Below are positions 27,634 to 36,999 of a stretch of DNA of 38,573 nucleotides, one piece after another. Made by a program: the position numbers and the translations under genes. The notes below the pieces were generated by a model. It was given only the letters and a program-made list of their open reading frames with translations. It did no database searches and had not been told where the DNA came from. Position 1 is the stretch's first letter. The number at the start of each line of letters is the position of its first letter. This stretch comes from Candidatus Alistipes equi (GTDB lineage Bacteria; Bacteroidota; Bacteroidia; Bacteroidales; Rikenellaceae): positions 1 to 38,573 of the forward strand of contig JAGHTK010000136.1 in NCBI GenBank assembly GCA_018065435.1. The letters are read 5' to 3'.

Positions 27634-28791
27634 CTATTTACCATTGAATTTTCCTACAATGAGCGCAATTGCACCATCACCCGTAACGTTTGCCGCTGTT
27701 CCAAATGAATCCATAAGAATATACAAGGCGATCATTAGACCTTGTTGTTCAGCTGAGAATCCAAGGACGCTTTGTAGAACTCCCAGAGCTGCCATAATAA
27801 CTCCTCCTGGAACACCCGGAGCTGCTACTACCGTAAGGGATAACATTATTATAAACTGGATGAAAGTCGCCATGTCGATAACGCCTCCTTGCATAAACGT
27901 TACTGCAACGGCACATGATGTTACTTTGATGATGGAACCGGGCATATGAATGTTTGCGCAAAGCGGTACTGTGAACGCCGCAATCTCACTGCTTGCTCCA
28001 CACATCTGAGCCCTTTCAAGCGTTACCGGAATGGTTGCTGCACTACTTGATGTGCCTAAAGCTGTAATGTAGGCAGGAAACATCTTTATGAGAAGCTTTA
28101 TAGGATTCTTTTTGTTTATGCATCCTGCAATAATGTACAGTAAAAGTAACCATACAAGAGTCATGGCGAAAATAAGCAGGATAATCTTTGAGAATACTTC
28201 CATTATAGGACCGGCCTCTCCCTCGTAGGACATTCCAAGCGATATGCAGAAGATGTATAGTGGAAGAAATGGTACTATAGCCCGTTTGATGCCTTCGGTT
28301 ACAACCCATTCAAAATCAAATATGATTTTTTTAAGATTCTCACACTTAGATGTGGAGAGGATAATTCCAACCAAAAATGCCGTTACAAGCGCTGACATTA
28401 CATCCATCAATGGAGGCATGCCAATTTCGAAGAAAGGCGTTGCTTCTTTTACCATTTCATCAACCTCAGGTTTGGCCGTGTTGGAAATCAAAGCTGGAAT
28501 AAAGTTGGAAGTTATGCTAAATGAGAAAATGCCGGCTGCAATTGTTGACGTGTATGCAAATAATATCGTCAGAATGAGCAATTTTCCAGATTTATCACCC
28601 ACACGGCATATCGCTGGTGTTACAAGCCCCACAATAATAAGTGGCACCATATATGAAATGAACTTGGAAAATATTGAACTGAATGTGGCAAATATGCGCA
28701 CAATGTTCAATGGTAGTATATATCCCAAAAGTATGCCTGCAATGCATGCAATGACTATTCTCCAAATAAGGGCAATTTTAATCTTTTTCAT
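27634..28791 (-). CDS. Dicarboxylate/amino acid:cation symporter (DAACS)
   Basis: SYMVPLIIVGLVTPAICRVGDKSGKLL, ALGTSSSAATIPVTLERA, GVPGGVIMAALGVL, MDSFGTAANVTGDGAIALIV. Confidence 0.92.
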   Translation of the reverse strand: MKKIKIALIWRIVIACIAGILLGYILPLNIVRIFATFSSIFSKFISYMVPLIIVGLVTPAICRVGDKSGKLLILTILFAYTSTIAAGIFSFSITSNFIPALISNTAKPEVDEMVKEATPFFEIGMPPLMDVMSALVTAFLVGIILSTSKCENLKKIIFDFEWVVTEGIKRAIVPFLPLYIFCISLGMSYEGEAGPIMEVFSKIILLIFAMTLVWLLLLYIIAGCINKKNPIKLLIKMFPAYITALGTSSSAATIPVTLERAQMCGASSEIAAFTVPLCANIHMPGSIIKVTSCAVAVTFMQGGVIDMATFIQFIIMLSLTVVAAPGVPGGVIMAALGVLQSVLGFSAEQQGLMIALYILMDSFGTAANVTGDGAIALIVGKFNGK

Positions 28792-28950
28792 GGTACCTCA
28801 GTTTATTTCAGCAATTGGTTTGAAAGTTAAAAATTGTGAATCTAATAGGTGGTAAAAACGTAACCGCTTTTTTTAACAAATTTAGGTATAAAATCAGTAG
28901 TTTTCTAAATTTTAAGAAATTCGATATGTAGAAGTTCAAAACTTATCATT

Positions 28951-30738
28951 CTATCGAAAAGAGAATTCGTATAACTTCGGACTATTCGTGTTGATATACA
29001 TCTTTTCATTATAGATTGAAATATCCTCCATCTCCTCTGCAATGACCTCCTCCAGTTCGATGCTGGAGCATATCTTCCCCGTATCGGTGTCATATACCCT
29101 AAGTTTCGATGGAGTTTCTGGATGCTTGCTGCGTGTGAAACCAAAACAGTAGTAAATTTTCCCATCGCGCATACATCCAGCCTGCGTAACGTAAGCATCA
29201 AATGGAAATGTTACCTGATCCAGGATATCATCTGCCGTAAGGGTTATCTCACTTCCTTCCGAAAGTTTTGGAAGACGGAATTTCGTTGCGATGTACATAT
29301 TGGTTGAAGGATCTCCCGTCGTCTTTAGAAGCGTTCGCTTCTTGGCCGAGAAAATCCATATGTTCTTTCTTTCCCTGTCAATCATCCATGCCGGACATCC
29401 GAATATAGCCTTATATCCTTTTTCCTCCCAGCGCGATGCATCCAAATGAATCTTCTGAACAAGTTCCGAAGAAAAGGCTCCATCCTTAAGTGTGATGCTT
29501 TCTACATGGCATGTCCATTCGATAGGAACACGATATTTTCCTACTGTAACGTACAAAAGTGGGAAGGAAGCACCTTCGACTTTCTCTATGCCAAAGTTTG
29601 CGCAATTGGAATGGTTATCCTTCGATGCGCTTCGTAGAAGAAAATCACCTATTGGTTTTGAAGAACGTGTGCGATAGTCATAAACAAGACATCGTCCTTC
29701 GTTCTGCAAGATGAAAATATAGTCGTTATAGATGTCCATTCCTTGCTGGGACTTCGTATACCCACTCTTTTTCATGAAAACGGATGAAGAGAATATATTC
29801 TTTCGTAAATCAATTCGTTCGCCCTGGTACTCCAGATGCGAATCCCGCATTTCCCACATACAGTTCGTAGGCATGTAATCGGTCATGATTTCTATGGACT
29901 TTTGTGCTTTTGCAAGGTTGTCAACGGCTCTAAAGCATACCCTGAGCTCTAGTGAATGACATAGATCTACAACCTGCTGAACACTCTCAAGTTTTCTTCC
30001 GTGGTATTCCATCCCTTCAACGGGAACGCCTAACTTCTTTATATTGAATGCAACGCCTGCATTTTTCATAGAAGCCATAACATCAATGTCTTCAGGCTTT
30101 GCAAATATCAAATGAATGAATTCGTTTCCCTTTTTACGATAGGCTTTCAAAAGTTCCATCTTTGATGAAGAAATGATGCAACGTCCTTCCATCTGGTACT
30201 TTTTGATATTCTCAATCATTTGATCTATAATACCATCATCCTCTTTAAGCTCGATGAAGGCAACACATCCATAGCGGCGACATATTTGAAAATATTCTTC
30301 CATGGTAGGAATGCGGAGTTGCTCTGGGGAGAACTTCGAATAATCATACAACACTTTGATTCCTTTCGAAGAATTGACAGGTTTTATTAGAAGTTCTTTG
30401 ATTTGCTTAAGGGTATAATCTCGCACTTTGCCCGTTCCGGTTGTTGTGCGCTCCAGCGTTGCATCGTGAATGCAGACAACTTTGTGGTCTTTCGTTAGAC
30501 GAAAGTCCGTTTCAATGGCCCACAATCCCTTTTGGGCAGCAGCCAAAAATGAAGGAAAAGAATTCTCCGGACCGAATGGCTGAAGTCCTCGATGCCCACT
30601 GAAAAGTGGGGTTCGTTCACAGTTCTGATAGGTAAAAAGAGTAGCTTTTTCTGGTCCTGTTGTGACATTCTTCTTTGCTGAGAGAGTAAACTGGCATAAG
30701 CAAAGAATGAGAAGTAGGGTAGTGAGTAATCTTTTCAT
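28951..30738 (-). CDS. Glycerophosphodiester phosphodiesterase domain fused to an uncharacterised C-terminal domain
   Basis: Signal peptide; FSGHRGLQPFGPENSFPSFLAAAQKGLWAIETDFRLTKDHKVVCIHDATLERTTTGTG; C-terminal ~290 aa beta-rich. Confidence 0.85.
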   Translation of the reverse strand: MKRLLTTLLLILCLCQFTLSAKKNVTTGPEKATLFTYQNCERTPLFSGHRGLQPFGPENSFPSFLAAAQKGLWAIETDFRLTKDHKVVCIHDATLERTTTGTGKVRDYTLKQIKELLIKPVNSSKGIKVLYDYSKFSPEQLRIPTMEEYFQICRRYGCVAFIELKEDDGIIDQMIENIKKYQMEGRCIISSSKMELLKAYRKKGNEFIHLIFAKPEDIDVMASMKNAGVAFNIKKLGVPVEGMEYHGRKLESVQQVVDLCHSLELRVCFRAVDNLAKAQKSIEIMTDYMPTNCMWEMRDSHLEYQGERIDLRKNIFSSSVFMKKSGYTKSQQGMDIYNDYIFILQNEGRCLVYDYRTRSSKPIGDFLLRSASKDNHSNCANFGIEKVEGASFPLLYVTVGKYRVPIEWTCHVESITLKDGAFSSELVQKIHLDASRWEEKGYKAIFGCPAWMIDRERKNIWIFSAKKRTLLKTTGDPSTNMYIATKFRLPKLSEGSEITLTADDILDQVTFPFDAYVTQAGCMRDGKIYYCFGFTRSKHPETPSKLRVYDTDTGKICSSIELEEVIAEEMEDISIYNEKMYINTNSPKLYEFSFR

Positions 30739-30744
30739 CTCAAT

Positions 30745-31830
30745 TTATTTTCTGCAGTGGTTGAATCTTTCAATTATTTTGTTGTAGGTTGACGTTCCGA
30801 TTTTTCCTTTGTCAACCTTGTGTGCAATGACCATATCTAGTTCTGGTAGCACCGTAATACGCTGTCCGCCCATACCACATGCTGTATAGGCATTGCGGAA
30901 AATTTTTTGGTCAATGCTCTGACTTCTTGGACAGTAAGGCCACCATAAATAGGCATACTCCATGCTTGATTTGTGCCTCTTTGGTGGATTCATCTTCTCA
31001 CGCGGTGTGACAGTTGTGGTCGAAAGTTTGACCCATTCTGGGCTTAGAATCTGTTTGTCGGCCCACTTGCCATGTCTTAGCATAAGATATGCTAGTCTGG
31101 CCATATCTCGAACCGAGAGACGAAAATGATATGCTGGGAAACGAGATATGCTAAGATTTCCTGACTTGCGGTGAATGCTACGATTAAAGTCCTCAAGCTG
31201 AAGTGGAATGGCTAAATCTTGCTCAAAACTTTCGTATATATTTTTTTTAGTCAGTAATTCAAAGACGTATCCTGCTGCGTTAAAGTCCCAATTGTTGTAC
31301 AAAAAGTATGTACCAGGTTCGACACTACCTCTTTTAGGAGCATACTTGCGGTCATCTCCGGTGTTCGAGGCCGTATGGTAGCATCCCGAAGTGGCTGTCA
31401 GCAAATGTCGTATCGTGGCTTTTTTCTCAATTGGAAGTAATCCCCCGATATCATCGATACCAAGTTCTTCAAGCGTTGTGTCAAGATTAATGGTGCCGTT
31501 GTCGACATATTTGCCGTAGAGCATAGAAAGCACGCTTTTGCGACATGAGGCTATTACATGCTCAGTGCTCGATACATCTCCATATGTGAATATGACTCGT
31601 CCATGGATAGCAACAAACATATGTGATGTTGGAAGGGAATCCAGATATTCGGTAAATTTTTTCAGTTTTGATGAACTGAACCCCATCTTTTCCGGTTTTG
31701 CCCACTCCCAATGTTCTTTTGGATATGTTACATTGTCCGTTTTGGATTGCTTTTTTAGTGAAGACTTTCCGTATACCATGCAGAAACACAGGATAAGCAA
31801 CGGATAAAGGATGTATCTTTTGTAGTGCAT
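30745..31830 (-). CDS. Serine hydrolase, beta-lactamase/class C-like
   Basis: ACRKSVLSMLYGKYVDNGTINLDTTLEELGIDD (SxxK), YLFYNNWDFNAAGYVFE (YxN), N-terminal hydrophobic segment. Confidence 0.86.
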   Translation of the reverse strand: MHYKRYILYPLLILCFCMVYGKSSLKKQSKTDNVTYPKEHWEWAKPEKMGFSSSKLKKFTEYLDSLPTSHMFVAIHGRVIFTYGDVSSTEHVIASCRKSVLSMLYGKYVDNGTINLDTTLEELGIDDIGGLLPIEKKATIRHLLTATSGCYHTASNTGDDRKYAPKRGSVEPGTYFLYNNWDFNAAGYVFELLTKKNIYESFEQDLAIPLQLEDFNRSIHRKSGNLSISRFPAYHFRLSVRDMARLAYLMLRHGKWADKQILSPEWVKLSTTTVTPREKMNPPKRHKSSMEYAYLWWPYCPRSQSIDQKIFRNAYTACGMGGQRITVLPELDMVIAHKVDKGKIGTSTYNKIIERFNHCRK

Positions 31831-31843
31831 AATAGATTGTGAA

Positions 31844-32629
31844 TCAATGTGTGTGTGAATGACCTGCCTGACAGCAATGATTGTGAGGACCTAGAATTGT
31901 GTGCGCAACCCTTCCATGGGAAATAATCTGAATAGGGCAGTCATAGTTGTCAAGCTGCTCCTGAGTTATAAGGTTCGAATCGTGTCGGTGAACATGGCGG
32001 TTGACACATACGATATTCTTTACCAGTGACGTAACGGTTCCAATATCGTGCGATACAATTATGATAGCCATCTTTTTGGAAAGAACCTGGAGCATATCGT
32101 AGAGTTCATGTTCGAATAGATTATCAACAAAATTTGTTGGTTCGTCAAGTATGAGAAGCTTTGGTTGTTGTATTATGGCGCGCAAAAGCATTGCTCGTTG
32201 TAGTTGTCCTCCAGATATCTCGGAAATCTGTCTTGAAGCTACATTTTCTAGTGAAGCTGTTTGTAAAAGCTCGTTAACAAGTTTCTTATCTTCCATGGTG
32301 TATCTTAACGAAAGACCTTTTCTTCCTTGTAGCCCCGAAAAAACAACATCTTCAACAGAAATGGGAAATGAGCGGTCAAATGACGCATTCTGTGGAAGGT
32401 AACCAATATGAAGTCTGCCGTTTTGATACAACTTATCGGAAAATGTAATTGTTCCAGAGTGCGGAACTAAGCCAAGTATTGCCTTAATAAGAGTGCTCTT
32501 TCCTGCACCATTAGGACCTATGACTGCCAAAAAATCATCATCGTAGATGTCTAAACAAACATCCTCCAAAGCGCGTGATGAATCATAATCAACGCTTACC
32601 TTGCAAAGTGAAAGAAGTTTATTGCTCAT
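31844..32629 (-). CDS. Metal (Zn/Mn-type) ABC transporter ATP-binding protein
   Basis: GPNGAGKSTLIKAILG, EISGGQLQRAMLLRAI, LLILDEPTNFVD; His-rich tail GPHNHCCQAGHSHTH. Confidence 0.92.
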   Translation of the reverse strand: MSNKLLSLCKVSVDYDSSRALEDVCLDIYDDDFLAVIGPNGAGKSTLIKAILGLVPHSGTITFSDKLYQNGRLHIGYLPQNASFDRSFPISVEDVVFSGLQGRKGLSLRYTMEDKKLVNELLQTASLENVASRQISEISGGQLQRAMLLRAIIQQPKLLILDEPTNFVDNLFEHELYDMLQVLSKKMAIIIVSHDIGTVTSLVKNIVCVNRHVHRHDSNLITQEQLDNYDCPIQIISHGRVAHTILGPHNHCCQAGHSHTH

Positions 32630-33479
32630 AGCCGTTTGAGATAATGTCAGCAGTCTTTCTTATGAATGCCTCAACGTCTTCCGAAAGAGGGTCGATTTCA
32701 ACCGCTTTGGCTTCAGTATCGCTACATATTGCCTTTACGGCGGAAGCAGGGTATTCTGTCTGGTACATTACATAACGTATGCCTTTTTGCCGAACGGCGT
32801 CAATCAACTCTGTCATATGCTTTACGCTGGCTTCCTTTCCTTCGTGCTCTACGGCAATTTGTTCTAGCGAATAGTCCCTGGCTAAGTACGTCAGTGCTGG
32901 ATGATATATAACAAAACTTCTGTTCGAAAGATTGCTGAATTTTTCTTGCAACTCTTCATCAAGCGCTCCAAGCCTCTGTGCAACAGCTTGGTAACGAAGT
33001 TGTAAAGAATCGGTATCTTCACTTTTGCAACGTATGGCATCATAGATATCCTCTGCCATAATGAGAAGCTGTTTTGGAGAACACCATATGTGTGGATCCA
33101 CACCATGATTGCAACAATGTGAGTGGTGGGTGTGCGAACAAGCCCCTTCGATTGTTTCTATTCTTGTCGAAAGGTCTATGATTCGGTCCTGTCTGTCAAG
33201 CTTCTTTAGCAAAGACTGCTCAAAATCCAGAAGACCCGTTGAAAAAACAATCTTCGCATTATTGAGCTCTTGTAATTCTTTTGGGGAAAGTTCATATGTT
33301 TCGGGAGATGCACCTTTTGGAACAAGAACCTTTACTTCATATCCTTCTCCAGCAATTTGTTCAACTATTGCCTTTAAAGGCATTATCGGAACATATAAAG
33401 TATTGGTTTCTTCTGCTTTTTTTTGACTACAAGAAAAAATAGTCATTAATAAGATGGACAAGAAAAATATCTTTTTCAT
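32619..33479 (-). CDS. Metal ABC transporter substrate-binding lipoprotein (ZnuA-like)
   Basis: MKKIFFLSILLMTIFSCSQ lipobox; YVPIMPLKAIVEQIAGEG; CSHTHHSHCCNHGVDPHIWCSPKQL. Track start 33524 trimmed to 33479. Confidence 0.9.
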   Translation of the reverse strand: MKKIFFLSILLMTIFSCSQKKAEETNTLYVPIMPLKAIVEQIAGEGYEVKVLVPKGASPETYELSPKELQELNNAKIVFSTGLLDFEQSLLKKLDRQDRIIDLSTRIETIEGACSHTHHSHCCNHGVDPHIWCSPKQLLIMAEDIYDAIRCKSEDTDSLQLRYQAVAQRLGALDEELQEKFSNLSNRSFVIYHPALTYLARDYSLEQIAVEHEGKEASVKHMTELIDAVRQKGIRYVMYQTEYPASAVKAICSDTEAKAVEIDPLSEDVEAFIRKTADIISNGYEQ

Positions 33480-33617
33480 GTTGCTAGGTTTGTTGCTTAA
33501 AAAATAAATCAAAGTTAAAATCACTGTCGAGTTTAATCATGCATCTAAAATATTTGTTCCATGCACATATTCGAACTCTAGCAACAAAATTAATCATATA
33601 ATCAGTAAACTCCCAAG

Positions 33618-33941
33618 TTGTGGACAAACTTTCAGATATGCCTTACTTTTATTGCGCAAATCATACGAAGTATCATAGAGAGTGATTGTAAGGGGCTGAA
33701 TCTTGACACGTCAAAGATGCTGAAGGAAATGGACAGATTGCACATATCACTGATTGATTCAAATAAATATGCATGTGTCCATGATGAGAGCGTAAGGCAG
33801 CGTAAACTTCTAAAAGTGATGGGCTTTTCTATGGAAGATTTGGAACTTGTTGTATCGGACATCAATCGGCGCAATACGGAGGTTATAGTAAGTCAAACCC
33901 GTAAAATGCCGGTACATTCCCTAATTTCTAGCGGAATTTAA
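33618..33941 (+). pseudogene. C-terminal fragment of an IS4/IS1634-type transposase
   Basis: LTFIAQIIRSIIESDCKGLNLDTSKMLKEMDRLHISLIDSNKYACVHDESVRQRKLLKVMGF resembles the IS1634-type C-terminus (FIALIIRS..L..MLKEL..QRKLLxxxG). No N-terminal catalytic part upstream. Confidence 0.45.
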
Positions 33942-34173
33942 GGATTATTTTTATGTGAAGATACGACGCTTCCTATAATTTAGTCACTATGTTTGTAATG
34001 TGAAACAACAAGGAACGCTGTTTAATTGGGGCTCTTCCCCAAACCCCGAGGTTTTAGGCATAGGACATCTCCAAAATATAAACAAAGGGACCTTGTGTTA
34101 GCAAGATCCCCACGACATTTTGTCGACGTCATACGGCTATTCCTCAAAGTCGCACCTCTGCGTTGCTCTTATG

Positions 34174-34216
34174 CTTCGCTCATACGTTACAAATGTAACG
34201 AATATATGAGTGCGAA
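34174..34216. repeat. Long imperfect inverted repeat/hairpin
   Basis: ttcgctcata-cgttac-aaat-gtaacg-aata-tatgagtgcgaa, a composite stem with a small bulge. Confidence 0.6.
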
Positions 34217-34446
34217 AAAAATAGTTGTAATTCATGAAGATTGATTATTTTTAGTGTTGATAAAGTAAATAGCCAATCTCTTTAATTACAACTATAAAAA
34301 TTACTGCAATGCAAAGAAAAACAATTTTCTTCAATGGACAAACAATTTTTGTAGGAATTGTCAAAATCTTAAATCAGCATAGGAACCTCAGTCTTAACTG
34401 CAATGCATAAAACAGACAGATTGCTCGAAAATATTTTAACAGGCTT

Positions 34447-34479
34447 TTTGGTGCTAATTCACAAGAAATCGTAACTTTG
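34447..34479 (+). promoter_or_regulatory. Bacteroidetes-type promoter
   Basis: TTTG (34447-34450), 21 nt spacer, TAACTTTG (34472-34479), upstream of the 34523 start. Confidence 0.6.
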
Positions 34480-34522
34480 TAATGTAACAATAGATACCAT
34501 ATCTATTTTGACAATACAGAAT

Positions 34523-36100
34523 ATGAACAACACGATGAAACTGCCAATAGATATACAAGATTTTGAGATCCTGCGAAATAATGAGTACGTGTATATAGAC
34601 AAGACCCCATTAATCTGGAAGATGGTTAATGAAGGATGTTATTATTCCCTTTCTCGTCCTCGTGGATTTGGAAAGTCATTGCTTATTTCCACCATTAAGA
34701 CATTCTTTGAAGGAAAGAAGCAGTATTTTGATGGTACAATAGGTAATCCATTGTTTATTGCAACCAATCAAAGCGTAAACTGGGATTGGGAATCTTATCC
34801 TATTATGCATCTTGATTTGAATCCACAGAAGTATGACACTCCTGAAGCATTAGACGATATGATAGATGCTTTTCTTTGCGCACAGGAATCGCTCTATGGC
34901 AAGAAAGAATACGAACGTGGATTCGGGTTGAGATTTGAGGGTGTTCTAGAGCGCGCCTACAAGCAAACTGGAAAACGGGTTGTTATTCTTATAGATGAGT
35001 ACGATAAGCCGATATTTCAGACTATTGGCAAAAAAGAACTGCAAGATGAATTTAGAGCAACGCTGCTTAGTTTTTATGGCGCACTCAAATCAAAAGGTGG
35101 TTGTATTAAGTTCGCTCTTCTAACAGGAGTTGCCAAATTGGGCAAGCTTAGTGTCTTTAGTGATTTGAACAATTTGGATGATATTTCCATGAGCTTTCGA
35201 TTTATTGATATTTGTGGAATTACAGAAAATGAACTTACGACACAACTGAAACCTTATATAGAAAATCTGGCAAACAACAATAATATCAGTTATGACCAGA
35301 CTTTAGAGAAATTACGTTATCTATATGATGGATATCATTTTTGTGAGTATGCAAAGGGCCTTTACAATCCTTACAGCGTACTAAATACATTAAAAGAAGG
35401 TGTCTTTAGAAGTTATTGGTTCGAGACAGACACTCCTACGTATCTGGCAACATTGCTTGTTCTTCACAATTACAATCTTGAAGAAATGGCGCATGCGAAT
35501 GTGTATGTAGAGGTCCTTAAAGGTGTAGATTCTGAGTCGATAAATCTTATTTCGGTTATATATCATAGCGGATATTTAACGATTAAAGGGTATGATGAGA
35601 AATTCGGTCTTTATCAGTTAGGCTTTCCCAATAAGGAGGTGGAGGAAGGTTTTATCAAGTTCCTTATACCATACTACCTTACTCACAAGAAGGCTTCTAC
35701 CGCTTTCGATATAAGTCAATATGTGGAAGATTTACGTCAAGGTAAGGTGGAGCAATTTATTTTACGCATCAATTCCCTCTTTGCTGATACTCCGTATGAA
35801 CTGATTAAGGATTTAGAGAACCATTACCAGAATCAAGTATGGCTATTACATAAACTTTTGGGAATGTATGTTCAAGCAGAGTATCACACTAGTGATGGAC
35901 GTATCGATATGGTACTTCAGACACCTAAATACTGCTATGTCATCGAATTCAAGTTTGATGGTTCTGCACAAGATGCCCTAGATCAGATTTCTAGAAAGGA
36001 CTATACATTGCCATTTGCACTTGCTAATCAAAAGGTTATTCGTATCGGCTTAAATATCTCACGTGAAACACGCAAGGTTGAAGACTATGTGATAAGCTAA
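34523..36100 (+). CDS. AAA-ATPase-like / PD-(D/E)XK nuclease superfamily protein (DUF1703-type)
   Basis: LPIDIQDFEILRNNEYVYIDKTPLIWKMV..FLSRPRGFGKSLLISTIKTFFEGKK-type N-terminus, VVILIDEYDKPI, C-terminal RIDMVLQTPKYCYVIEFKFDGSAQDALDQI. Confidence 0.92.
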   Translation: MNNTMKLPIDIQDFEILRNNEYVYIDKTPLIWKMVNEGCYYSLSRPRGFGKSLLISTIKTFFEGKKQYFDGTIGNPLFIATNQSVNWDWESYPIMHLDLNPQKYDTPEALDDMIDAFLCAQESLYGKKEYERGFGLRFEGVLERAYKQTGKRVVILIDEYDKPIFQTIGKKELQDEFRATLLSFYGALKSKGGCIKFALLTGVAKLGKLSVFSDLNNLDDISMSFRFIDICGITENELTTQLKPYIENLANNNNISYDQTLEKLRYLYDGYHFCEYAKGLYNPYSVLNTLKEGVFRSYWFETDTPTYLATLLVLHNYNLEEMAHANVYVEVLKGVDSESINLISVIYHSGYLTIKGYDEKFGLYQLGFPNKEVEEGFIKFLIPYYLTHKKASTAFDISQYVEDLRQGKVEQFILRINSLFADTPYELIKDLENHYQNQVWLLHKLLGMYVQAEYHTSDGRIDMVLQTPKYCYVIEFKFDGSAQDALDQISRKDYTLPFALANQKVIRIGLNISRETRKVEDYVIS

Positions 36101-36167
36101 CTTTTTTGAAACAAATGGACGATAGGGTAGTAAGAACGATTTTTGCTTAACATCATACAAGACTTCT

Positions 36168-36768
36168 ATGAAAAGAATTTACACTATATTTTGATATGCA
36201 TATTTGTTCTATGTTTTTCTTGTAATAGGTCACTTGAAACTACATGGGACGTTGATGAGATTAGAATTATCGGTGACCATACGACACCGGATACGCTAAG
36301 AATACTTACAGTTGAAAATAAATCAGATTCAATCATTCTTCGAAATTTGTCAGCGAGCTTTCAGTAAATGACATAAAATCAGTACAATACAAAACGCTTT
36401 GTAAAAAGATGTTCACAACGTTGCGCGCTAGCGGTGGGGTAGGACTTGTTGGCCCTCAGATAGGTATTCTTCGCCGTATAGTTGCCGTAAAGCGATTTGA
36501 TAAGGATGGCCAACCTGTATGCATTTATCCTTCTATTAAGATATTGAGCATTACAGGAGAGAATATTCCTAGCTCGGAAGGCTGTTTGTCGGTTCCTCAG
36601 GACGAGGATGGCGATGTTCTGCGTAGTCAAAATATTGATATCTCATATACATCACCAGAAACTCTCAAAGATACGATAGAAACTATCAAAGGATTTACTG
36701 CTATTATTTTCCAGCACGAATGTGATCATTTGAATGGCGTGATTTACATTGACAAAAATGATTATTAG
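36168..36768 (+). pseudogene. Peptide deformylase-like lipoprotein gene with two apparent frameshifts
   Basis: Reconstructed MKRIYTIF(L)ICIFVLCFSCNRS..DSIILR(K)FVSELSVNDIKS..GGVGLVGPQIGI..SEGCLSVPQDEDGDVLRS..GFTAIIFQHECDHLNGVIYIDK. Confidence 0.75.
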
Positions 36769-36999
36769 TTTCTGGGATTCATCGTATATAGTACGCTAAC
36801 CTAAAATCTTGCGCTAATCTAAAATTGACCCCCTTGAAAGGGATTTTTGCTATATGATTATTGTCCATATCACAATGATGTAATATGGATATTATGTTAA
36901 ATTATATTAGTTTTGAATAGGGGATGATTTGTTAAAGGAAATATTCACTACTTTTACTTCAATAAATCTACGAACAGAAATTTGATAAAAATTTATTCT

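Noticed and set aside
36790-36860. ctaaaat..gcgctaatctaaaattgacccccttgaaagg resembling an IS21-type end
   Set aside because: Resemblance is short, with no transposase or second terminal repeat visible; not enough to call a mobile element.
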